Source: Halobacillus litoralis (lineage in GTDB: Bacteria > Bacillota > Bacilli > Bacillales > Halobacillaceae). From it: DNA of 64,000 nucleotides. Position 1 is the stretch's first letter. The number at the start of each line of letters is the position of its first letter. Positions 8,670 through 17,299 of the stretch are shown here, piece after piece. Under the pieces are notes generated by a model. It was not told the DNA's origin. It saw only the letters and a program-made list of their open reading frames with translations, and did not search any database. The DNA is taken from the NCBI RefSeq assembly GCF_004101865.1, contig NZ_CP026118.1:868001-932000 (forward strand), in the 5' to 3' direction. The position numbers and the translations under genes are program-made.

Positions 8670-9500
8670 CTAATCAATCGGGAAAATATACACATGATAA
8701 GTTAAATAACTCTCTAACCCTATGTTTTCAGCAATTTTATTAGAAGGCTTATTTGCCTCCTCACAATCCCAATATGGTATCATCCCCATACTCACACAGT
8801 CCTTTACAACACAGTGGGCTGCCTTCTGAGCTAATTTATTCCCCTCATGCTCCTCTATTGTTTCTATATCTATCCCGCGAACATTTTCAGCTGCAAATCC
8901 TGTAAAACATAAACTCACAATCTTATTTTGGTAGACAATGCAGTACCCGATTCCCATTTGAAAAAAATTATCGGAATAAGACCAGAATTCTGATATCTTC
9001 GAGTGTAAAAATCCTATGTTATCAATAGACTCGTTCTTATTCTCAAAAAGCTCTTTGTTGATTTTTAATACATTATAATCCCGCTTGATTGAAGGTTCAT
9101 TATTATCTTTATAGTGGCTTTTTTTCAACTTATAAACATTTTGATTTGTTTTCTGCATGGGACGATGATCAAAGATCCTCTCTATCGTCTTATCCCACCT
9201 TGAATGATTACCAATTGCTATGAAATTTTTTAATCTCATCTTCTTTGCTTCAGGAGAAACCACCTCATCGATAAAGTCATTGATTTGGTTGTTGAATATC
9301 TCATTCTCTTCATCTCCAATAAAGAAAAAGCCATCATGATTACCCAACCAGATAAGTCCTGTTTCAGGAGCATCGATATGATCTACAAAAATTCTACCTG
9401 GGTTATTCCCTTCTATTACCGCTTCAACTTCTAAATGTCCCCCATCATTCATCAGCTTTTCACACTTATAGAATTCAGTTTTATCAAGTTCACGAATCAT
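8670..9500 (-). CDS. GNAT acetyltransferase, ZmaR-type
   Basis: A 276-residue protein of the GNAT_acetyltran type (PF12746), related to the zwittermicin resistance acetyltransferase. The C-terminal half holds the acyl-CoA fold: GIGYCIVYQNKIVSLCFTGF, the DIETIEEHEGNKLAQKAA substrate and CoA-binding segment, and PYWDCEEANKPSNKIAENIG. The N-terminal half (about residues 1-150) is the variable domain of this family. The ATG follows GGAGGAGGGTGAAAA. Its substrate may be an antibiotic-like amine or another small molecule; this cannot be told from sequence. Confidence 0.75.
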   Translation of the reverse strand: MIRELDKTEFYKCEKLMNDGGHLEVEAVIEGNNPGRIFVDHIDAPETGLIWLGNHDGFFFIGDEENEIFNNQINDFIDEVVSPEAKKMRLKNFIAIGNHSRWDKTIERIFDHRPMQKTNQNVYKLKKSHYKDNNEPSIKRDYNVLKINKELFENKNESIDNIGFLHSKISEFWSYSDNFFQMGIGYCIVYQNKIVSLCFTGFAAENVRGIDIETIEEHEGNKLAQKAAHCVVKDCVSMGMIPYWDCEEANKPSNKIAENIGLESYLTYHVYIFPID

Positions 9501-9671
9501 TTTTCACCCTCCTCCAGGAATAACAATCTCACATGAATTCATCCCTGCCCTTACAACCTTCCTGCTTGATGATCACAATGGAATTCAGGATATGTCATAC
9601 ACATGTGTTTTATATTCAAATGATAATATAAGGTAAAAAGTGCGGCTGCAAGGCAGGTATTTTCATGCATA

Positions 9672-10496
9672 TCATTTAACGTAGCCAATATTTTTCTTTT
9701 GTTCACTAATGTCCAATTCAGGATGGTATTCCCTAAACAATCCTATAACCTCATCAATTAATCCCTCTAACTCTCTTACACCTCTTTTTGGGTCCCCTAT
9801 CAAAATATCGCTCATTCGATTATGTAAATTTTCTGGTTTAATCTCCATTTGTTGAATATTATTTCCCATCCATTTAAATAGAGGGTGATGGATATACATA
9901 CGGTTAAGACCGAACAAAACACCAAACAATTTCTTTTGTACCCCGCATATGACATCGTAGAGCATTAACCAGTCCTGACGTTTTAATAGGGCTTCGCGGT
10001 TATTCCATCGATTACCCAACCAGAGATTTTCAGAAATCATACGAATAGAAAGTTCTAACGGGTATGTTGCAACCCTATTTTTTAATTCAGTAATTTTTTC
10101 TTCTCCGAAGAGGCATACCCCATCGTGAATGGATGCTAAAATACATTGTTTGTCATAGTCTGTTTCTTTTTTATCCACCACATCGGAAATGAAGCGTTCT
10201 ACTGTTTCAGACAAAAAGCTGCTGATCTCAAACTTAATGCCTGCCTGATTCAAGTAGGCCTCCGACCACTCTTCATCTTCATAAGGATGATACGATAGAA
10301 TTGTGCCCTCTATTTGCTCAATGGGATACTGGCGCTCATCCTCTGTCGGAGGGCTTGACCATAAAATATGTAACTCGATATCTGAATGTTCATCTTGCAG
10401 GTTTTTAGATACTGACCCAGCAAGAATAATAGCTTCTATTTTCGGGTTTTCCTTATATACTGCTGCCATATCTATTGATTGGGCTAATAAATCCAT
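9672..10496 (-). CDS. nucleotidyltransferase-domain protein (aminoglycoside-adenylyltransferase-like)
   Basis: A 274-residue protein with a polymerase-beta-like nucleotidyltransferase core at the N-terminus. AIILAGSVSKNL...HSDIELHI gives the Gly-Ser helix turn and an Asp-x-Glu in place of the usual Asp-x-Asp metal pair. A long helical C-terminal domain follows, as in DUF4037 and ANT(6)-like enzymes. The ATG follows GGAGGTCAAA. Its position beside an acetyltransferase suggests small-molecule modification, but no substrate can be named. The Asp-to-Glu change at the second metal position may or may not reduce activity. Confidence 0.65.
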   Translation of the reverse strand: MDLLAQSIDMAAVYKENPKIEAIILAGSVSKNLQDEHSDIELHILWSSPPTEDERQYPIEQIEGTILSYHPYEDEEWSEAYLNQAGIKFEISSFLSETVERFISDVVDKKETDYDKQCILASIHDGVCLFGEEKITELKNRVATYPLELSIRMISENLWLGNRWNNREALLKRQDWLMLYDVICGVQKKLFGVLFGLNRMYIHHPLFKWMGNNIQQMEIKPENLHNRMSDILIGDPKRGVRELEGLIDEVIGLFREYHPELDISEQKKNIGYVK

Positions 10497-10667
10497 TTTG
10501 ACCTCCAGCTTTTACGTTTAATGGTTTCATTCCAGGAAAAGACATCTGCTTATTAAAAAGCTCCCCGTCTTTTGCCCGAGCCATAAGTAATCATCCACTG
10601 ATTGAAATGAATGTTCCTTGTTAATATAAAATGCACCATAAGCCTGTTCGCTCTCACTTTTTTCAAC

Positions 10668-10976
10668 TTAACCACCGAATAACATTAAAGGTATGTATAA
10701 TAACAAAATAAGAAATACAAGGAAAATCGCATTTGTCCATAACCCCGTTTTGCTAAGAGGGTCCTTCTTCAATCCACCAATGATTCCTGAAATCACTCCA
10801 ATGGTCACGATAGAAAATGTGAAATATCCTGATAAACCTTGAAACATTGATAACAGGAAAAAAATCATGCTTAGAATGAAAATTCCAAATGATAATTTAC
10901 CAAGCAAATAATCTTCCCCTTCCTTTTGTATAATCTTAACAATAATCATGGGAGATTTGGTAAATGGGAAAAACAT
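10668..10976 (-). CDS. small integral membrane protein
   Basis: A 102-residue reading frame with three hydrophobic spans (SFGIFILSMIFFLLSMF, FTFSIVTIGVISGIIGGL and LWTNAIFLVFLILLLYIPLMLF). The ATG at 10976 has only a weak AGG before it. A TTG about 23 codons in, preceded by GAAGGGGAAG, would give a shorter protein starting with the first span. It resembles short DUF4190-like three-span proteins, with the polar GGLKKDPLSKTGLW loop between the last two spans. Function is unknown. Confidence 0.5.
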   Translation of the reverse strand: MFFPFTKSPMIIVKIIQKEGEDYLLGKLSFGIFILSMIFFLLSMFQGLSGYFTFSIVTIGVISGIIGGLKKDPLSKTGLWTNAIFLVFLILLLYIPLMLFGG

Positions 10977-11348
10977 TACCTAATCAGAAGCGTTTTTTAT
11001 ATTAACTCAATAATATCTACGTCAGTCCCCTATAAAAGTTTCAAATCATCCATATTTGGAGGATTTGCTTCCATATATTTCCCCTCGCCTTTACCGTTGT
11101 CATGAAAGTACGAGCCTATCATTTTCTCCATCTAATGGGGAGATCCAGAAGCCAGGTCAACTAAAATAACAAAATGTGAATTCGGCACTTCTATTCCTGC
11201 TATCAGGTGGGCGCTTGTAACTTGATAAAGACTTATAGTTTTAAGTTTTGCATCATTTTCATAAGAATTATATGTGCAAGAGACCAGACATCCAGCCAAC
11301 TTATGAAAATATTTTTCTCTTCCAGTATATTTACAAGAAATTTTTTTC
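10977..11348 (-). other. intergenic region with a possible decayed reading frame
   Basis: On the minus strand, residues ending NSHFVILVDLASGSPH run into a TAG and then continue in the same frame as MEKMIGSYFHDNGKGEGKYM and onward to a second stop near 11032. The combined segment looks protein-like and could be a remnant of a gene with an in-frame stop, but no family was recognised and no ribosome site supports either half. Confidence 0.3.
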
Positions 11349-11359
11349 ATGTATACTTG
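11349..11359. promoter_or_regulatory. candidate GntR-type operator before gndA
   Basis: The 11-mer ATGTATACTTG occurs here, 51 bases before the gndA start, and again at 13034-13044, 31 bases before the next gene. Its GTATAC core resembles the half-sites of the B. subtilis gluconate operator, which is centred on TTGTATACAA. No regulator gene is present in the window. Confidence 0.4.
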
Positions 11360-11409
11360 CCTATAAGAAGAAATATAAAAATCTTTCATTTATAAAGGAG
11401 TTTATGCAT

Positions 11410-12828
11410 ATGCCATCCACAGCAAATGTGGGCGTTGTAGGTTTGACCGTAATGGGGAAAAACCTTGCCCGAAACATTGAGAATAATGGGTATTTTGTAT
11501 CCGTTTTCAATCGTACTTATGAAAAAACACAAACATTTTTGGAAAACGAAGCGAAAGGGAAAAACTTTCTAGGCCATAAGGACATTGGTGACTTTGTAGC
11601 TTCCTTGGAGAAGCCTAGGACGATCCTGCTTATGGTTAAAGCGGGGAAACCAACCGATGCTACGATTGATTCCCTTCTTCCCCATTTAGATAAAGGGGAT
11701 ATTGTAATTGATGGAGGTAATACGTTCTACAAAGAGTCCATTGCGCGCTATGAAAGAATGAAAGAAGCTGGTATCGAATTCATCGGGTCAGGTATTTCTG
11801 GTGGTGAGGAAGGCGCATTGAACGGTCCTTCCATTATGGCCGGAGGTTCCAAACAAGCTTATGAGCATGTCGAACCTCTATTAAACGCGATATCTGCCAA
11901 GGTAGATGATAAGCCTTGTGCCACTTATACGGGTCCAGACGGTTCCGGGCATTATGTCAAGATGGTGCATAATGGTATTGAATATGGAGATATGCAGCTG
12001 ATCTCGGAAATTTATTTCATCATGAAAAATGTATTGAAGATGAACGGCGAAGAACTTCACGATGTATTTTCTAATTGGAACCAAGGGGAATTGGATAGTT
12101 ATCTGATTGAAATCACCGCTGATATTTTCAAAAAAGAAGACGATGTCAATAAAGGAACTCTTTTATTAGACAACATCCTGGACACTGCTGGTCAAAAAGG
12201 GACTGGAAAATGGGTGAGCCAAAGCGCACTTGAATTGGGTGTACCTCAATCCATCATCACAGAATCCGTTTATGCGCGATTCATTTCTGCATTGAAAGAA
12301 GAGCGTGTTGAAGCAAGCAAGTCCCTCTCTGGGCCACAACAATCTTCCGATGAATTACCAAAAGAAGAAATTGTCGAGGAGCTGCGCAAGGCTTTATACT
12401 TCAGTAAGATTTGTTCATATGCGCAAGGGTTCGCCCAGATGGGAATCGCTTCAAATGAATATGAATGGAATCTGAACCGTGGAAATATTGCAATGATTTT
12501 CCGTGGTGGCTGTATCATCCGTGCTCAATTTTTACAAAAAATCAAAGAAGCCTACGATCAAAAGAAAGACCTTAACAATCTATTGTTAGACCCATACTTT
12601 AAAGACATTGCAAATAACTATCATGCTTCTCTTCGCAAAGTAGTATCTCTTGCAATCTCTAACGGCATACCTGTTCCTGCTCTTTCCAGTGCTTTAGCTT
12701 ATTATGACAGTTACCGGAGCGAGAAACTTCCTGCCAACCTATTACAAGCTCAACGTGATTATTTTGGTGCACACACGTACCAGCGTTTGGACAAAGAAGG
12801 CAGCTTCCACACCGAATGGCAGCAATAG
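11410..12828 (+). CDS. gndA: 6-phosphogluconate dehydrogenase, decarboxylating
   Basis: A 472-residue enzyme converting 6-phosphogluconate and NADP+ to ribulose-5-phosphate, CO2 and NADPH in the cytosol. It has the nucleotide motif [16 protein letters not shown]-type NRT after the second strand, the substrate signature [19 protein letters not shown] and the catalytic lysine in [20 protein letters not shown]. The C-terminal tail (HTEW) closes the neighbouring active site. The start at 11410 fits the family length and follows AAAGGAG at about nine bases. The reading frame is open much farther upstream, but that part is not protein-like. It heads a cluster with a 2-hydroxyacid dehydrogenase, rpiA and a sugar-acid kinase. 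Confidence 0.95.
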   Translation: MPSTANVGVVGLTVMGKNLARNIENNGYFVSVFNRTYEKTQTFLENEAKGKNFLGHKDIGDFVASLEKPRTILLMVKAGKPTDATIDSLLPHLDKGDIVIDGGNTFYKESIARYERMKEAGIEFIGSGISGGEEGALNGPSIMAGGSKQAYEHVEPLLNAISAKVDDKPCATYTGPDGSGHYVKMVHNGIEYGDMQLISEIYFIMKNVLKMNGEELHDVFSNWNQGELDSYLIEITADIFKKEDDVNKGTLLLDNILDTAGQKGTGKWVSQSALELGVPQSIITESVYARFISALKEERVEASKSLSGPQQSSDELPKEEIVEELRKALYFSKICSYAQGFAQMGIASNEYEWNLNRGNIAMIFRGGCIIRAQFLQKIKEAYDQKKDLNNLLLDPYFKDIANNYHASLRKVVSLAISNGIPVPALSSALAYYDSYRSEKLPANLLQAQRDYFGAHTYQRLDKEGSFHTEWQQ

Positions 12829-12917
12829 GATAAGTTGCCATCCTTATGTGCTTGTTCTCCAAAATGTTAATATAGTTAATATGAAGTCGTTTCAACTGAT
12901 GACTGCTGTAGAATAAA

Positions 12918-12971
12918 GGCTAAGTCCCTTTTCTGTGAACTCGCTTTGAGATCATGAAAAGAGGCTTAGCC
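12918..12971. other. stem-loop 90 bases after gndA
   Basis: A 16-base inverted repeat (12918-12933 with 12956-12971, 14 of 16 paired) with no U tract on either strand. It may be an mRNA-stabilising or attenuating hairpin between gndA and the next gene rather than a standard terminator. Confidence 0.5.
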
Positions 12972-13033
12972 GATCTACGTAGAAGAGAGACTCGATGCCC
13001 TCTTTTCTAATAACGACGATTTTTTCCAAAGTT

Positions 13034-13044
13034 ATGTATACTTG
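13034..13044. promoter_or_regulatory. second copy of the ATGTATACTTG motif
   Basis: Identical to the 11-mer before gndA (11349-11359). It sits just before the hydroxyacid dehydrogenase gene, which suggests that both transcription units answer to the same regulator. Confidence 0.4.
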
Positions 13045-13074
13045 AAAGTTCCCACTTAATAAGGAGAGATGACA

Positions 13075-14049
13075 ATGAGTAAATTCAAAGTATTGGTCGC
13101 TGATTATACATACAGCACTCTAGAGCCTGAAAAAAAGGTTCTGGAAACGGCTGATGCCGAAATGATTTCCGCCCAGTGTCGTACAGAGGAAGATGTCATA
13201 GAAGCGGCTCAAGGAGTAGACGGTATCATTTGTCAATATGCTCCAATAACAAAAAATGTAATTGAGCGTTTAGACAAATGTAAAGTTATCGCTAGATACG
13301 GCGTCGGATTCGACACCATTGATGTACAAGCAGCTACCGAAAAAGGAATTATGGTCAGTAATGTGACCGATTATTGCCTTGACGAAGTTTCCAACCATGC
13401 CTTTGCCCTGCTCATGGCCTGCGCAAGGAAAATCGTCCAGTTGAATGAATCCGTCAAAAATGGAACATGGGACTCCAAAATAGCCAAACCGATCTATCGT
13501 TTAAACGGCCAGAAACTTGGGTTAGTCGGATTAGGAAACATTCCACAGACACTTGCGATGAAAGCTAAAGCTTTTGGTTTAGAAGTCCTTGCCTACGATC
13601 CTTTTGTTTCAACAGAAACCGCTGAAAATACAGGGGTAAAACTAGTAGATCTTGAAACATTGTGCAAGGAAGCCGATTACCTATCCGTCCACCCTCCTCT
13701 TAATAAGCACACACAGGGTATGATCAGTGACGATCAATTTAAATGGATGAAGAAAAACGCCTATATCATTAACACTTCCCGCGGCGGTGTCATCGACGAA
13801 TCCGCATTAATCCGTGCTCTTCAAGCGAATGAAATCGCTGGTGCCGGCCTGGATGTTTTAGAAACGGAACCGATTTCCGAAGACAATCCTTTATTGGAGA
13901 TGCCAAATGTGATCCTCAACCCTCATTCCGCTTACTATTCAGAAGAATCCGAGTTGGAACTAAAGCAGAAAACGGCTCAAAATGTAGCTGATGTATTATC
14001 AGGAAAGGTTCCTCCGTATCTCGTAAATAAAGACGCCATCCGTGCATGA
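13075..14049 (+). CDS. D-2-hydroxyacid dehydrogenase, possible 2-ketogluconate-6-phosphate reductase
   Basis: A 324-residue NAD(P)-dependent D-isomer 2-hydroxyacid dehydrogenase, closest in pattern to the CtBP/phosphoglycerate dehydrogenase branch. The catalytic triad is visible: Arg in NTSRGGVIDE, Glu in GLDVLETEP and His in NPHSAYYSEES. The nucleotide loop reads GLVGLGNIPQTLA, with proline where the third glycine of GxGxxG normally stands. The second ATG is chosen because AAGGAGAG lies eight bases before it. Between gndA and rpiA plus a PfkB kinase, a KguD-like role (2-keto-6-phosphogluconate to 6-phosphogluconate) is attractive, but glyoxylate/hydroxypyruvate or 2-ketogluconate reductase are alternatives. 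Confidence 0.75.
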   Translation: MSKFKVLVADYTYSTLEPEKKVLETADAEMISAQCRTEEDVIEAAQGVDGIICQYAPITKNVIERLDKCKVIARYGVGFDTIDVQAATEKGIMVSNVTDYCLDEVSNHAFALLMACARKIVQLNESVKNGTWDSKIAKPIYRLNGQKLGLVGLGNIPQTLAMKAKAFGLEVLAYDPFVSTETAENTGVKLVDLETLCKEADYLSVHPPLNKHTQGMISDDQFKWMKKNAYIINTSRGGVIDESALIRALQANEIAGAGLDVLETEPISEDNPLLEMPNVILNPHSAYYSEESELELKQKTAQNVADVLSGKVPPYLVNKDAIRA

Positions 14050-14083
14050 TCCACTTGTATCTATTGAAAGTTAGGTGAGTTTA

Positions 14084-14794
14084 ATGTCCGAACAAAATGA
14101 TTATGAACAGTTGACTACAGCTAGTGATCGGGGTAAAAAAGCTGCCGGGGAAAAAGTTGTCGAATATATCGAGGATGGAATGACTCTCGGTTTGGGTTCT
14201 GGATCCACCGTTTATTGGGCCCTGAAGAAGCTCAGTGAAAAAGTGAATCAGGGTTTAAACATAAGAGGGATCCCGTCCTCGAAACGGACTGAACGATGGG
14301 CTGAAGAACTCGGCATCCCTTTGACTCACTATCATGACGTACAAGAACTGGATCTCGCGATTGATGGGGCAGATGAAATAGATGCCAACCTCCACCTGAT
14401 AAAAGGTGGAGGCGGCTCTCTTGTCCGGGAAAAAATCGTCAACGCCTCCGCACGACAGGTGATCATCATCGCTGATACCACAAAGCGTGTAACCCAGTTG
14501 GGTAAAACGCCTCTCCCTATCGAAGTCCTTCCCTTTGGCTGGGAAGTGACCGCAAAGAGAATTTCCAATCTGGGCGGGAAAATTCAATTGAGAAAGAAAA
14601 ATAGCCAGCCTTTCATCTCCGATAATGGAAATTATATATTGGACTGTCAATTCGAAGGGATCCCTGAACCAGCTGTCCTTCACAAGCAACTGATTCAATT
14701 GGTGGGTGTCGTGGAAACCGGCTTGTTTATAGATTTAACTGATCGAGTGATTCTAGGAATGGACAACCAGATTCAATACTTAGAGAAACCTTAA
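14084..14794 (+). CDS. rpiA: ribose-5-phosphate isomerase A
   Basis: A 236-residue RpiA that interconverts ribulose-5-phosphate and ribose-5-phosphate. Phosphate-binding GLGSGSTVYWALK, the substrate loop IDGADEID, and the catalytic KGGGGSLVREKIV (acidic Asp/Glu with Lys) are intact. The ATG at 14084 has AGGTGAG four bases upstream; an in-frame GTG three codons earlier is less likely. It lies 34 bases after the dehydrogenase and 18 before the kinase, so it is in one operon with them. It takes the product of gndA onward into the pentose phosphate pool. Confidence 0.93.
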   Translation: MSEQNDYEQLTTASDRGKKAAGEKVVEYIEDGMTLGLGSGSTVYWALKKLSEKVNQGLNIRGIPSSKRTERWAEELGIPLTHYHDVQELDLAIDGADEIDANLHLIKGGGGSLVREKIVNASARQVIIIADTTKRVTQLGKTPLPIEVLPFGWEVTAKRISNLGGKIQLRKKNSQPFISDNGNYILDCQFEGIPEPAVLHKQLIQLVGVVETGLFIDLTDRVILGMDNQIQYLEKP

Positions 14795-14812
14795 AATAAA
14801 GGAGGTCTATAA

Positions 14813-15763
14813 ATGCGGGACGTGATCACCATTGGAGACGCTATGGTTTCCTTCAATCCCACCACCCAAGGACCGATGAGATTTGTCCAATCCTTTGTAA
14901 AAAAAGTCGGTGGTGCTGAACTTAATACAGCTATTGGCTGCGCACGGTTAGGCCTTAAATCAGGCTGGATCAGTTCATTGGGTAAAGATGAATTCGGCCA
15001 TTTCATCCACAATTTCGCTCGAGGCGAAGGCGTTGATGTATCAGAAGTTACATTTACAGAGAATTACCCTACTTCCCTGAACTTCAAAGAATTCCGGGGG
15101 GATCGAATCAACACCACTTATTACCGGACACCTTCCCCTTTCCTGTCTATGACTCCAGATGATTTAAATGAATCTTATATCAAAAACTCCAAAATATTGC
15201 ATATCACCGGCTTACTGCCTGGTGTCGATGTGAATCATAATTTACCCATCATTAAAAAAGCCATAGCTTTAGCTAAGAAGCATGATGTTCAAATCTCTTT
15301 CGATCCGAATATCCGATTGAAATTATGGTCAAAAGAAGATGCCCGTAAGTATTTGTCCGAGCTTTTACCAGATGTAGATCTATTACTTGCCGGTGACGAG
15401 GAGCTGGAGATCATTCTGGGGACCAAGGATACAAAGGAAATCGTGGCCAAATCCACAGAGCTTGGGATCTCCTATATTGCTATCAAAAAAGGCGCAGAAG
15501 GTTCTACTGGATACCATAACGGAAGAACTGTCGAATCTCCCCCGATTCCGCCTCGAGAGGTCGTAGATACCATTGGAGCAGGCGACGGCTTTAATGCTGG
15601 CATTCTTTATGGAATTATCAATGGGTGGACGCTAGAGAGAACCCTGGGTTTCGCGAACATGATCGGGTCCAAAGTAGTAGGTGTGCAAGGTGATAATGAA
15701 GGACTTCCTTTCTTGGAAGATGTATTAATAGATTTAGGTGAAAGGGAACACGTTGATCGCTAA
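14813..15763 (+). CDS. PfkB-family sugar-acid kinase (KdgK/KguK-like)
   Basis: A 316-residue ribokinase-family kinase. It starts with VITIGDAMVSF and has the N-terminal KKVGGAELNTAIGCARLG signature and the C-terminal DTIGAGDGFNAGILYGI anion hole with its catalytic Asp. The overall pattern is that of 2-keto-3-deoxygluconate kinases; 2-ketogluconokinases belong to the same family. No KDPG aldolase lies here, while a reductase and 6-phosphogluconate dehydrogenase do. Phosphorylation of 2-ketogluconate therefore fits the neighbourhood better than KDG, but this is inference. RBS is AAAGGAGGT. Confidence 0.8.
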   Translation: MRDVITIGDAMVSFNPTTQGPMRFVQSFVKKVGGAELNTAIGCARLGLKSGWISSLGKDEFGHFIHNFARGEGVDVSEVTFTENYPTSLNFKEFRGDRINTTYYRTPSPFLSMTPDDLNESYIKNSKILHITGLLPGVDVNHNLPIIKKAIALAKKHDVQISFDPNIRLKLWSKEDARKYLSELLPDVDLLLAGDEELEIILGTKDTKEIVAKSTELGISYIAIKKGAEGSTGYHNGRTVESPPIPPREVVDTIGAGDGFNAGILYGIINGWTLERTLGFANMIGSKVVGVQGDNEGLPFLEDVLIDLGEREHVDR

Positions 15764-15850
15764 TTTCATATACTAGTCACCTCCCCTCTGTTCATGCTTA
15801 AGGGGAAAAGAAGAACAATAGAGTAGAATATACATTTATTACTTCATTAA

Positions 15851-15883
15851 GAAAACCCGAACGATTTTTTTGTTCGGGTTTTC
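15851..15883. terminator. bidirectional terminator
   Basis: A perfect 12-base stem GAAAACCCGAAC with GTTCGGGTTTTC around a T-rich loop. It sits between the convergent kinase gene and the endonuclease gene and can stop both. Confidence 0.85.
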
Positions 15884-15939
15884 TAGTGGAAAAATTCTTT
15901 TATCCCATCCTCTTTCCTTATTTTCCTACGCACATTTTG

Positions 15940-17049
15940 TCACCAAATTTGTTCCACATATTCTGGATGATCTATGAAAGGGTTACGGTTGCCTTGATAA
16001 TCGTTGAATATGATGTCATTACGGTTCCGTTCAAAAGCATCCACAGGGTCGTTTTCGTGCCATTCTTTTAATGTATCTAACTTCCCTAAGTTCGGTCCGT
16101 TTGTTCCTGCGTAATCAGCCACTTCCAAATCAAGTTCACCGGAATCTCCTTCATAGCGAACCGCCATGTAAAACACCATGCGTGCAACGTCCCCTTTAAC
16201 ATCGTCGCGTGGTTCCCAGGAATCTGAGTCATAATACGTCCCTGGTGCTTCAGAAAACGGAGCTCCTCCATCATCAAAATCCAAGTTTCCGCGTGCTGAG
16301 TTTACCGAAACATCTGTTGGTCGAAGATGATGTATATCGGTCCCCGGCCCACGCGAAGTCCCGAAATCTCCGTGCGATTTCGCCCAGACATGTTCCCTGT
16401 TCCATTCATCTACATACCCGCCGTTTTCATATTTCGAAAGAGAGTTCCCGGAATACAGGAGAATGACATTGTTGGAGTTGCCTGGATCTTCATCGGTATT
16501 CCTTAAGGCGTCCCACACCTGGCTGTAGGATAATTCCGTATGGTCGTCAATCAGGTTATGGAGGGTTTGTTTTAGTTCACCCCCAGAAAGTCCGTCAGCA
16601 CTATCATAGTAACCGTCAGTCGATGCATCTCCGTCTCCGCAATCACTGGCACCATCATCCTCCCATGTCATCGAGCTGACATTCTCGACTCCCTCATGAC
16701 TGAAATACGGATTTCTTGTCCCATCAACTTGAACGAGCTCCCCCTTATTGTCCGGGTTGTCCGCAAGTCCATATTCACTTCTATACTCAGAATCCAGCTT
16801 CACGAAAATCATATCGTCGATCTGTGTTTCCTCTTGATCATCTGCCAGGGCCAGAGCATAGTTACTCGTAAAATCACTTTGCTGCACATGATCGACGGCT
16901 GTCGGAACACCGACAATGTAACCTTCGAGCGTGACATCAGTACCGTTCGGCTCGTTCATCGCGTCTTGGACAGAAAGCCCGGTAGCTCCCTGGACAGGGA
17001 TGGTCACGATGAAAATGAAGCTAACCATCAATACTATCATTTTCTTCAT
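15940..17049 (-). CDS. secreted endonuclease I family nuclease with DUF6359 domain
   Basis: A 369-residue exported nuclease. It starts with a signal peptide (MKKMIVLMVSFIFIVTIPVQG). A DUF6359-like OB-fold domain (about residues 25-130, VQDAMNEPNGTDVTLEGYIVG) follows, then an endonuclease I (EndA/NucM, B. subtilis Bsn/YurI-like) domain from about residue 145. The catalytic beta-beta-metal segment is WNREHVWAKSHGDFG...GTDIHHLRPTDVSVNSARGN, containing the conserved His and Asn. It probably degrades extracellular RNA or DNA as a nutrient source. RBS is AAAGGGGG before ATG 17049. Confidence 0.88.
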   Translation of the reverse strand: MKKMIVLMVSFIFIVTIPVQGATGLSVQDAMNEPNGTDVTLEGYIVGVPTAVDHVQQSDFTSNYALALADDQEETQIDDMIFVKLDSEYRSEYGLADNPDNKGELVQVDGTRNPYFSHEGVENVSSMTWEDDGASDCGDGDASTDGYYDSADGLSGGELKQTLHNLIDDHTELSYSQVWDALRNTDEDPGNSNNVILLYSGNSLSKYENGGYVDEWNREHVWAKSHGDFGTSRGPGTDIHHLRPTDVSVNSARGNLDFDDGGAPFSEAPGTYYDSDSWEPRDDVKGDVARMVFYMAVRYEGDSGELDLEVADYAGTNGPNLGKLDTLKEWHENDPVDAFERNRNDIIFNDYQGNRNPFIDHPEYVEQIW

Positions 17050-17250
17050 TAATAAATGCCCCCTTTTATGAATACAGCATACATACCTTCACTTTAGACT
17101 TTCGATGAATTTTCATAGTTCCCTCCTGAAATGAACAAAATTTACAATCAAAAAATAATTTAATAATTGCTCATGCCAAGGTCCTCGTCCATTCTCTCCA
17201 CTCTATGAACAAGAACAGTAAATTCAATTTCCCCCTGGCGAAATTTTCAC

Positions 17251-17286
17251 ATTAAAAAAGCTCAGAGTTTTTACACTCTGAGCTTT
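17251..17286 (-). terminator. terminator of the membrane protein gene
   Basis: A 12-base perfect stem (17257-17268 with 17275-17286) followed on the minus strand by TTTTTTAAT, 14 bases after the stop at 17300. Confidence 0.88.
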
Positions 17287-17299
17287 GATGGACAGCAGA

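Noticed and set aside
11248..11409. Upstream extension of gndA by 54 codons
   Set aside because: The extension is not protein-like for this family and the ribosome site with correct spacing precedes 11410.
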